This document shows positions 58,681-64,000 of a stretch of 64,000 bases of DNA, piece after piece. Origin of the DNA: Streptomyces sp. TLI_171 (GTDB lineage Bacteria > Actinomycetota > Actinomycetes > Streptomycetales > Streptomycetaceae). Location: NCBI RefSeq assembly GCF_003610255.1, contig NZ_RAPS01000001.1:4340001-4404000 (forward strand). The letters are read 5' to 3'. Numbering within the stretch: position 1 is the first letter of the stretch; each line of letters opens with the position of its first letter. A model generated the notes under the pieces. It was not told the origin of the DNA. It was given only the letters and a program-made list of their open reading frames with translations, and made no database searches. A program made the position numbers and the translations under genes.

Positions 58681-59871
58681 TCAGGCGAGGGCCGGGACGG
58701 GCAGCGGGCGCAGGCGGGTGCGGGTGGTGAGCAGGAGCAGGCCGCCGAGGGCGATGCCGGCGGTGGCGCAGAGGGCGACGGCGTGCAGGGAGGTGCCGAC
58801 CAGGGCGCCGGAGACGGCGGAGCCGGCCGCGTTGCCGGTGGCGAACAGGGTGACCAGCCAGGCGAACGCCTCGGTGACGGTGCCGGCGGGGGCGAGCTCG
58901 GCGACCAGCACGAAGGCGGCGGCGAGCAGCGGGGCCAGGCCCAGGCCGGAGACGAAGGCGATGCCGGCCATCGGCCAGGGCCCCGGCAGGAGCAGCAGCG
59001 GCAGGTAGCAGACGGCCATGCCGAGGGCCAGCACCCAGGTGCGGGTCGCGGTGTCGGCCTTCCACGGGGCGGCGCCGTAGGCGAGCGCGCCGAGCAGTCC
59101 GGCCAGGGCGGCCAGCGCGAGCAGGGCGCCGGCGCCGCCGGGCAGCGCACCGGGGTGCTGCTCGGCGTAGGCGATGAACAGCACGTTCTGTGCGCCGACC
59201 GCCCAGCCGGTGCCGGCCAGGCCGAGCAGCAGCAGGACCAGACCGGGGGAGCGCAGCGGTCCGAGCAGTCCGGCGGAGGACGCCCGGGCCGGGGCCCGCC
59301 AGGCACGGGCGGGCGCGGAGGTGGCGACCACCAGCGCGCCGAGCAGGCCCAGCACGGCGGCCGTCCACAGCGCGGTGGCCGGCGAGAACGCGGCGGCGAT
59401 GCCGGCGACGGCCAGCGGCCCGGCGACGTACAGCACCTGCTGGGAGGCGGAGTCGAAGGCGTAGGCGGTGTCGAGCTGCCGTTCCTCGACCACGTCCGGC
59501 CAGAGCGAGCGCAGGCAGGGCTCCAGCGGGGGCATGCAGAGTCCGGCGATCGCCGCGCCGAGCGGGGCGGCGACCGGGGAGCCGGGGGCGAGGGCCAGCA
59601 GCGCGTAGCCGCCGCCGGCCGCGACGGCGGAGAGCAGCAGGACGCGGGGCTGGCCGGTGAGGTCGACGATCCGGCCGAGGACGGGCCCGCCGACCGCGGC
59701 GGCGACGGCGTACGCGGCGGTGGCCAGGCCGACCCTGCTGAACGGGGCGCCGGCCTCGCGCAGGGCGAAGGCGATGACCAGGGCGGTCATGCCGGCGGGG
59801 AGCCGGCCGACCAGGGTGCCGAGCAGGAGCCGGGTGACGTGCGGGGCGCGGAGCAGTGCGGCGTAGCCCAT
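58681..59871 (-). CDS. MFS transporter
   Basis: A 396-residue carrier with 12 helices; 'GGPVLGRIVDLTGQPRVLL' is the loop 2-3 motif and 'DSASQQVLYVAGPLAV' lies in helix 5. It resembles small sugar or drug exporters. ATG at 59871 with GAGAGGA six bases upstream; the longer frame from 59904 lacks a site. A perfect 14-bp palindrome lies 34 bp upstream of the start. Confidence 0.88.
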   Translation of the reverse strand: MGYAALLRAPHVTRLLLGTLVGRLPAGMTALVIAFALREAGAPFSRVGLATAAYAVAAAVGGPVLGRIVDLTGQPRVLLLSAVAAGGGYALLALAPGSPVAAPLGAAIAGLCMPPLEPCLRSLWPDVVEERQLDTAYAFDSASQQVLYVAGPLAVAGIAAAFSPATALWTAAVLGLLGALVVATSAPARAWRAPARASSAGLLGPLRSPGLVLLLLGLAGTGWAVGAQNVLFIAYAEQHPGALPGGAGALLALAALAGLLGALAYGAAPWKADTATRTWVLALGMAVCYLPLLLLPGPWPMAGIAFVSGLGLAPLLAAAFVLVAELAPAGTVTEAFAWLVTLFATGNAAGSAVSGALVGTSLHAVALCATAGIALGGLLLLTTRTRLRPLPVPALA

Positions 59872-59904
59872 GGGCGTCCTCTCGGCGGCGGTGTGTCCCT
59901 TCAA

Positions 59905-59918
59905 GTTATACGTATAAC
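59905..59918. promoter_or_regulatory. Perfect palindromic operator GTTATACGTATAAC
   Basis: A 14-bp perfect palindrome in an AT-rich patch upstream of the minus-strand MFS gene. The central CG dinucleotide fits LacI-family sites; the lacI gene 1.7 kb away is the nearest candidate. GntR or TetR proteins cannot be excluded. Confidence 0.6.
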
Positions 59919-59996
59919 CAGACAGCCGTCAAAGCTGCCCCTCCGAGCTGATGGCCCGTCAGGCGGGGGTCGTTCGGGAACGACCTCAAACAAGTA

Positions 59997-60028
59997 CTTT
60001 GAACATCTCAAAGGTTTGTTGCTAGTGT
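59997..60028 (+). promoter_or_regulatory. Promoter with inverted repeat before the leaderless short ORF
   Basis: TTGAAC (59999-60004), 18-nt spacer, TAGTGT (60023-60028), seven bases, then ATG 60036. The -35 box lies inside the inverted repeat CTTTGA (59997-60002)/TCAAAG (60008-60013), so a regulator bound there would control the promoter. Confidence 0.6.
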
Positions 60029-60035
60029 GCCGACC

Positions 60036-60173
60036 ATGACCACCGCAGACGCCGCGCGCCAGGCCGGGACGAGCACCCCGCTCGTTCCGCGCTGCCCGCG
60101 TCTGTCCGGTGCCGTGGACGGCCCGCGCCGCTGTCGCTCCGGCGGCTGTATGCGGGCGGCACGCCACTCCTGA
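60036..60173 (+). CDS. Leaderless short ORF (45 residues) upstream of the symporter
   Basis: ATG directly downstream of a good promoter; 45 codons and TGA. It is hydrophilic, Arg-rich, with three Cys (VPRCPRLS, RRCRSGGCMRA). It has no membrane helix. It ends 114 bp before the dicarboxylate symporter, so it may be a regulatory upstream ORF or a small protein of its own. No relative is known to me. Confidence 0.45.
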   Translation: MTTADAARQAGTSTPLVPRCPRLSGAVDGPRRCRSGGCMRAARHS

Positions 60174-60287
60174 CGCTCCGACACCTCGCTGTCGGCCCCC
60201 GGGTCTCCCCACCCGGCCCCCGCGTCCGTCGTGCCGCCGCCTCCGCCCCACCTGACCACCCGTTACCCCCCCCGGAGTCGCAGACCC

Positions 60288-61619
60288 ATGTCCACCGCGC
60301 CCGCGCCCACCCTGCTGGGACGCCTCCGCCGCACCCCCTTCTGGGTCCAGATCGTCGGCGGCCTCGTCCTCGGCCTGCTGCTCGGCTGGATCGCCCGCGC
60401 CGGCGACGTCAGCTGGCTGACCACCACCCTCGACACCATCGGCAAGACCTTCGTCCAGCTGCTCAAGCTGGCCGTCCCGCCGCTGGTCTTCACCGCGATC
60501 GTGGTCTCGGTCGCCAACCTGCGGAACGTCACCAACGCCGCCCGCCTCGCCGCCCGCACCCTGTTCTGGTTCCTCGCCACCTCGCTGATCGCGGTCGCCG
60601 TCGGCCTCGGCCTCGGCCTGCTCACCGACCCCGGCAAGGGCGCGCACCTCTCCACCCAGGGCCTCAAGGGCGTGGACAAGGGCGGCAGCTGGGTCGACTT
60701 CCTGACCGGCATCGTCCCGACCAACATCGCCGACGCCTTCCTGAAGGTGAACGTCCTCCAGATCGTCTTCCTCGGCGTGGTCGTCGGCGCGGCCGTGCTC
60801 AAGCTCGGCGCCAAGGCCGACCCGGTCCGCAAGCTGTCCGAGTCCGTCCTCGAACTCGTCCAGACCGCCCTGTGGTGGGTCATCCGGCTCGCCCCGCTCG
60901 GCACCCTCGGCCTGATCGGCAAGTCCGTCGCCGTCTACGGCTGGGACCTGCTCAAGCCCTTCACCACCCTCACCGTCGACGTCTACGTCGGCTGCGCGAT
61001 CGTCCTGTTCGGCGTCTACTCGCTGCTGCTGCGCTTCGTCGGCGGCCTCAACCCGCTGAACTTCTTCAAGGGCGCCTGGCCCGCGATCCAGCTCGCCTTC
61101 GTCTCCCGCTCCTCGGTCGGCACCCTGCCGGTCACCCGCCGGGTCACCGAGCGCCTCGGCGTCCCGTCCGAGTACGCCTCCTTCGCGGTGCCGTTCGGCG
61201 CCACCACCAAGATGGACGGCTGCGCCGCGATCTACCCGTCGCTGGCCGCGATCTTCGTCGCCCAGGTGTACGGCATCGACCTGGGCATCAAGGACTACCT
61301 GCTGATCGCCTTCGTCTCGGTGGTCGGCTCCGCCGCCACCGCCGGCCTCACCGGCGCGATCGTGATGCTCACCCTGACCCTCTCCACCCTGGGCCTCCCG
61401 CTGGAGGGCGTCGGCCTGCTGCTGGCCATCGACCCGATCCTCGACATGATGCGCACCGCCACCAACGTGGCCGGTCAGGTCGTCGTCCCGATCCTGGTCT
61501 CGGCCCGCGAGAAGACCCTCGACCTCGCCGCCTACAACGCCCCCACCGGCGACCTGCTCGCCGAGGACCGCCGCGCCACCGTCCCGGCCCAGCCCACCGC
61601 GGAGCCCGTCACCGCCTGA
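60288..61619 (+). CDS. C4-dicarboxylate (DctA/GltP-type) cation symporter
   Basis: A 443-residue dicarboxylate/amino acid:cation symporter (DAACS family) that imports succinate, malate, fumarate or glutamate/aspartate. 'FVQLLKLAVPPLVFTAIVVSV' in two pieces, the Ser-rich hairpin 'FVSRSSVGTLPVT', 'FAVPFGATTKMDGCAAIYP' and 'AIDPILDMMRTATNVAGQ' with the conserved Asp/Arg/Asn of the transport core. ATG at 60288 with CGGAG upstream. Followed by a strong terminator. Confidence 0.93.
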   Translation: MSTAPAPTLLGRLRRTPFWVQIVGGLVLGLLLGWIARAGDVSWLTTTLDTIGKTFVQLLKLAVPPLVFTAIVVSVANLRNVTNAARLAARTLFWFLATSLIAVAVGLGLGLLTDPGKGAHLSTQGLKGVDKGGSWVDFLTGIVPTNIADAFLKVNVLQIVFLGVVVGAAVLKLGAKADPVRKLSESVLELVQTALWWVIRLAPLGTLGLIGKSVAVYGWDLLKPFTTLTVDVYVGCAIVLFGVYSLLLRFVGGLNPLNFFKGAWPAIQLAFVSRSSVGTLPVTRRVTERLGVPSEYASFAVPFGATTKMDGCAAIYPSLAAIFVAQVYGIDLGIKDYLLIAFVSVVGSAATAGLTGAIVMLTLTLSTLGLPLEGVGLLLAIDPILDMMRTATNVAGQVVVPILVSAREKTLDLAAYNAPTGDLLAEDRRATVPAQPTAEPVTA

Positions 61620-61638
61620 CGCCCGGCTCCCGACCGCA

Positions 61639-61675
61639 CGACGGCCCGCACCCCTCCCGGGGGTGCGGGCCGTCG
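61639..61675 (+). terminator. Terminator hairpin after the symporter gene
   Basis: Perfect 16-bp stem (61639-61654 and 61660-61675), 5-nt loop, 20 bp after the stop. Also lies just beyond the convergent DUF1707 stop, so it can serve both. Confidence 0.8.
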
Positions 61676-61706
61676 CACGTCGGAGTGAGCTTCCTCGGTG
61701 CGGGCG

Positions 61707-62252
61707 TCAGCGGGCGCGGGCGTGGCGGATCTTGATGCGGCCGAAGGCGGCGGCGCCGGTGATGCGGATGACCGGGCCGCCCTTGGCGGGGTGGCGGGGG
61801 GCGCGGTAGCGGATGCCCTTCCAGCCCTGCTGGAGGCCGTCGAGGTCGACGGTGGCGTCGTGCGGGACGGTGATGGTGGCGCGGCCGAACTCCAGGTGGA
61901 GGTCGATGTCGACCACGGGGTGGTCGATGATCGCGTGGGTGAGGTCCAGGCGGACCTTGGCGAAGGCGGAGGAGACCTTCAGGGTGCGGGGGACCCGCCA
62001 GGCGCCGCGGCGGTCGATCCGGCCGGCGGCGGCGGTGAGGGTCGCGGTGGTGGCGGGGGCCGCGGCGGGGAGGTCGTCCAGGAGCGGCGCGAGGTCGGCC
62101 CGGGTGGTGGCGGTGAGGGCCTGGTGGACGCGCTGCTCCAGCTCGTCCTGGGTGATCCGCTCCTCGGTGTAGGCCTGCTGGAGGCGGTCCACGGTCGCGT
62201 CGCGTTCGGCCGCGCCGATCCGGGTCTGCGGGCTGTCCGGTTGGGAGGTCAC
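61707..62252 (-). CDS. DUF1707 domain protein with LiaF-like C-terminal region
   Basis: A 181-residue protein. Residues 11-60 are DUF1707 ('RIGAAERDATVDRLQQAY', 'RITQDELEQRVHQAL'); the C-terminal 90 residues form a beta-rich domain ('VSSAFAKVRLDLTHAIID', 'VDIDLHLEFGRATITVP') like cell-wall-stress (LiaF-type) domains. No membrane helix. TAGGCT ends six bases before the GTG at 62252, a leaderless start. Function unknown. Confidence 0.85.
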   Translation of the reverse strand: MTSQPDSPQTRIGAAERDATVDRLQQAYTEERITQDELEQRVHQALTATTRADLAPLLDDLPAAAPATTATLTAAAGRIDRRGAWRVPRTLKVSSAFAKVRLDLTHAIIDHPVVDIDLHLEFGRATITVPHDATVDLDGLQQGWKGIRYRAPRHPAKGGPVIRITGAAAFGRIKIRHARAR

Positions 62253-62291
62253 CGGCGCAGCCTAGTCCGGCGCGGGGCGGCCGCGTAGCTT

Positions 62292-62330
62292 TCTGGACAG
62301 GTGTCCGGCTATTCTGGACACCTGTCCAGA
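62292..62330. promoter_or_regulatory. Two tandem palindromic operators for the TetR regulator
   Basis: TCTGGACA-GG-TGTCCGGC (62292-62309) and TCTGGACA-CC-TGTCCAGA (62313-62330), centres 21 bp apart (two turns of the helix). TAGCTT (62286-62291) just upstream could be the -10 box, so bound protein would block transcription start. The AGGAGG ribosome site begins right after the second copy. Confidence 0.7.
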
Positions 62331-62342
62331 AGGAGGAGTGGC

Positions 62343-62705
62343 ATGGAGATCGCGGCGGCGGTGCTGGTCGGGCTGGTGGCCCTGTTGCACGGGTACATCC
62401 TGGTGCTGGAGATGTTCCTGTGGGAGCGGGCGCCGGGGCGGAAGCTGTCCGGGTTCGACGCCGAACTCGCCCGGCGGACGGCCCCGCTGGCGGCCAATCA
62501 GGGCCTGTACAACGGATTCCTGGCGGCCGGTCTGGTCTGGGGCCTGGTCGCGGGCGACCCGACCCGCTTCGGGGTACGGGTGTTCTTCCTGGCCTGCGTG
62601 GTGGTGGCGGGCCTGTACGGCGGGCTGACCGCGAACCGGCGGATCCTGCTGGCGCAGGCCCTGCCGGGGGCGGTGGCGCTGACCGCGGTGCTGGTGGCGG
62701 GGTGA
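62343..62705 (+). CDS. DUF1304 family membrane protein
   Basis: A 120-residue protein with four hydrophobic helices; 'GLVALLHGYILVLEMFLWE' and 'NQGLYNGFLAAGLVWGL' are typical of DUF1304. Function unknown. ATG at 62343 with AGGAGGAG upstream. Its TGA overlaps the GTG of the following tetR gene (GTGA), so the two are translationally coupled and controlled by the tandem operators upstream. Confidence 0.88.
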   Translation: MEIAAAVLVGLVALLHGYILVLEMFLWERAPGRKLSGFDAELARRTAPLAANQGLYNGFLAAGLVWGLVAGDPTRFGVRVFFLACVVVAGLYGGLTANRRILLAQALPGAVALTAVLVAG

Positions 62706-63265
62706 GCGCGGCGGGCGACCCGCGGGCCGAGCGGACCAGGGCGAAGCTGCGGGCGGCGCTGCTGGCGGAGTGCGCGGACCGGCCGCTGGCGGAGCTCGGC
62801 GTGGCGTCCGTGGTGCGCCGGGCCGGAGTCGGCCGGGCCACCTTCTACGGGCACTACGCGGACCTGTCGGCGCTCGCGGTGGACGCCTGCGCGGGCCTGG
62901 TGCGGGAGGCGGTGGAGGCGCTGCACGCCTGGCGCGGCGTCCCCGATCCGGCGGCGCCGCCGGCCGCGCTGGTGGAGTTCTTCGAGCGGGTCGGCGGGCA
63001 CGCCGGGCTGTACCGGGAGCTGCTCGCCCCGGGCGGGGGCGGCCCGCTCGGGCCGGTGCTCCACCGGGAGCTGCGCGAACGCAGCCGCACCGAGCGGGAG
63101 CTGGCGGGCGCCCCGGACGCGCCGCTGGTCGCCTCCGCGGTGGCCGGCGCGTTCACGGGCGTGTTCGCGGACTGGCTGCACGGCCTGGTGGACGAGCCGG
63201 CGGCGAAGGTGGCGGGCCGGGTGTGGCGCCTGCTGATCGGCCTGCACCGCACGCCGCTGGCGTGA
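62702..63265 (+). CDS. TetR family transcriptional regulator
   Basis: A 187-residue TetR-fold repressor: helix-turn-helix at residues 8-55 ('RAERTRAKLRAALLAE', 'LGVASVVRRAGVGRATFYGHY' in pieces) and a helical ligand domain that includes 'LYRELLAPGG'. GTG at 62702 overlaps the DUF1304 stop. By position it represses its own operon through the two TCTGGACA palindromes. Ligand unknown. Confidence 0.9.
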   Translation: MSAAGDPRAERTRAKLRAALLAECADRPLAELGVASVVRRAGVGRATFYGHYADLSALAVDACAGLVREAVEALHAWRGVPDPAAPPAALVEFFERVGGHAGLYRELLAPGGGGPLGPVLHRELRERSRTERELAGAPDAPLVASAVAGAFTGVFADWLHGLVDEPAAKVAGRVWRLLIGLHRTPLA

Positions 63266-63310
63266 TCCGGGCCGAATTGCGGGCCAATCCGGAAAAGGCC
63301 CGGAAAGGGC

Positions 63311-63338
63311 AGGAGGCCCGCCATTCGGCGGGCCTCCT
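63311..63338. terminator. Bidirectional hairpin between tetR and the cold-shock gene
   Basis: AGGAGGCCCGCC (63311-63322), ATTC, GGCGGGCCTCCT (63327-63338): a perfect 12-bp stem between two convergent genes. Confidence 0.75.
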
Positions 63339-63396
63339 TGGGAACTGCTACTCGTACGGACCCGAGGGGCCGTGAGCGATCAGAGGGAGATGTGTC

Positions 63397-63600
63397 TCAG
63401 ACGGGGGTGACGTTCTCCGCCTGCGGGCCCTTCGGGCCCTGGGTGACGTCGAAGCTGACCGCCTGGTTCTCCTCCAGCGAGCGGAAGCCGCTCGCGTTGA
63501 TGGCGGAGTAGTGGACGAAGACGTCAGGGCCGCCGCCCTCCTGGGCGATGAAGCCGAAGCCCTTCTCGGCGTTGAACCACTTGACGGTTCCGGTCGCCAT
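63397..63600 (-). CDS. cspA: Small cold-shock protein (CspA type)
   Basis: A 67-residue single-domain cold-shock protein that binds single-stranded RNA/DNA and acts as an RNA chaperone. RNP1 'KGFGFIAQEG' and RNP2 'DVFVHYSAI' are present, and it begins 'MATGTVKWFNAEKG'. The length is exactly that of streptomycete Csp proteins. ATG at 63600 with AAGGAG six bases upstream. The leader is long (about 100 nt) and folds into at least one hairpin, as usual for cold-shock mRNAs. Confidence 0.95.
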   Translation of the reverse strand: MATGTVKWFNAEKGFGFIAQEGGGPDVFVHYSAINASGFRSLEENQAVSFDVTQGPKGPQAENVTPV

Positions 63601-63674
63601 ACCGTTCTCCTTGCGAGGGACGTTGTGGACACCACACCTTGTGGTGCCCGGGTCCGCTGCGCTGATCGCCCCGC

Positions 63675-63697
63675 CTCCGGACGAGTCCGGAGTTTTT
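63675..63697 (+). terminator. Plus-strand intrinsic terminator with T-tract
   Basis: CTCCGGAC (63675-63682), GA, GTCCGGAG (63685-63692) followed by TTTTT (63693-63697). It would stop transcripts entering the cold-shock promoter from the left. On the minus strand the same hairpin lies at the 5' end of the csp leader. Confidence 0.6.
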
Positions 63698-63705
63698 CGT
63701 ACAGT

Positions 63706-63723
63706 GCTCAATCAATGCTCAAT
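63706..63723. repeat. Direct repeat GCTCAAT in the cold-shock promoter
   Basis: Two copies (63706-63712 and 63717-63723), 11 bp apart, that is one helical turn. They lie in the AT-rich promoter region of the csp gene and may be activator half-sites. Confidence 0.4.
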
Positions 63724-63750
63724 TGATGCCTGATACTGCTGCAAAATTAC

Positions 63751-63781
63751 AAAAAGCCTGCGGTTACATGCTCCGCAGGCT
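63751..63781 (-). terminator. Minus-strand intrinsic terminator with T-tract
   Basis: On the minus strand AGCCTGCGG (63781-63773), a 9-nt loop, CCGCAGGCT (63763-63755) and a T-run ending at 63751. A T-tract is rare in this genome, which makes the site notable. Confidence 0.65.
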
Positions 63782-63814
63782 CCAAGTACTGCAAGGGGAA
63801 TCAAACTGCAACTG
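63751..63814 (-). ncRNA. Possible small RNA ending at the minus-strand terminator
   Basis: TACCGT on the minus strand (63826-63821) could start a transcript near 63814 that ends at the intrinsic terminator, giving an RNA of about 64 nt. The 76-codon frame across this region has no ribosome site. The -35 region is poor, so this is a hypothesis. Confidence 0.25.
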
Positions 63815-63953
63815 AGGGAGACGGTAGCACGCGGGCGCGGCCCCGACCAGGGGTGAACGGCGGTGTCGGACGGTGTGTCGGACACCGGATGCGAGCCGTC
63901 CCAATCAGCGGGCATACCCTGCCGGGAGAGCACCAACGGCAAGGGAGCACACG

Positions 63954-64000
63954 GTGAGCAGTAGGGATGCCGAACAGCCCGCGACCGCAGTCAGGCCGCG
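63954..64000 (+). CDS. Start of a gene running out of the window
   Basis: GTG at 63954 with AAGGGAG seven bases upstream. Fifteen codons are visible (MSSRDAEQPATAVRP). Too short to identify. Confidence 0.5.
   Translation, partial: MSSRDAEQPATAVRP

Noticed and set aside
63712..63942. A 76-codon minus-strand frame upstream of cspA
   Set aside because: No ribosome site, and an intrinsic terminator lies inside the frame. A small RNA or no gene is more likely.
1..64000. CRISPR arrays, tRNA genes, insertion sequences, integrase or attachment sites
   Set aside because: No regularly spaced repeats, no cloverleaf with GGTTCGA-type T-arm, and no transposase or recombinase motifs were found on either strand.

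Overview
The window is high-GC actinobacterial chromosome with the gene content of a streptomycete (Streptomyces or Kitasatospora): futalosine-pathway menaquinone genes, DmdR1-type iron regulator, NsdA-like and gamma-butyrolactone-receptor-like regulators, many DUFs typical of the family (DUF2530, DUF2771, DUF3027, DUF4229), GTG/TTG starts, and many promoters that put a -10 hexamer 6-8 nt before the start codon (leaderless mRNAs). No tRNA, rRNA, insertion sequence, integrase or CRISPR array was seen, so this looks like core-arm chromosome rather than a mobile island.

Layout. 1-5 kb: end of a membrane protein, a TetR regulator, an orphan iron-siderophore-type binding lipoprotein, a HAD phosphatase, a secreted-type esterase and a cold-shock-domain protein. 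5-9 kb: mqnD-mqnB (menaquinone), DUF2771 and an MFS carrier on the minus strand. 9-18 kb: DUF3027, a 1,095-residue sacsin/Hsp90-like ATPase convergent with a CtpE-like P-type ATPase, DUF2530 and an NCS2 purine permease. 18-24 kb: an archaeal-type Asp-tRNA ligase, a SLOG-fold protein, DUF1707-FHA, a MarR/MFS pair, a GNAT and thpR. 24-29 kb: GH35 beta-galactosidase with divergent AraC regulator, a 29-residue membrane peptide, a ScbR-like regulator divergent from an aldo/keto reductase. 29-32 kb: serC, a citrate synthase paralogue and pdxH.

32.4-41.4 kb is the most interesting block: an FxSxx-COOH peptide system. A 56-residue precursor ending F-N-S-S-I (fxsA) is followed by a radical SAM/SPASM maturase fused to an HExxH domain (fxsB), an AAC(3)-family acetyltransferase, a TIR-like protein (fxsC) and a 1,333-residue protein combining a ParA-like P-loop, a TIR-like domain, an NB-ARC-type NTPase and tetratricopeptide repeats (fxsT). 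Facing it are an alpha/beta hydrolase and a DUF4231/SLATT-like two-helix membrane protein. The family is known from bioinformatics and the maturase family is linked to cyclophane formation, but what the peptide does and why it travels with immune-type TIR/STAND proteins is not settled.

43-64 kb: a SIS-domain protein divergent from dmdR1 (with the antisense adm-like frame), a PrimPol-like protein divergent from an NsdA-like regulator, an amino-acid-type binding lipoprotein, purU, a serine-kinase-fold ATPase, two MFS carriers, GNATs, DUF4229, a LacI regulator facing an MFS gene that carries a perfect palindrome in its promoter, a C4-dicarboxylate symporter preceded by a leaderless 45-codon ORF, DUF1707, a DUF1304/TetR operon with two tandem operators, and a small cold-shock protein whose promoter lies between two facing intrinsic terminators.
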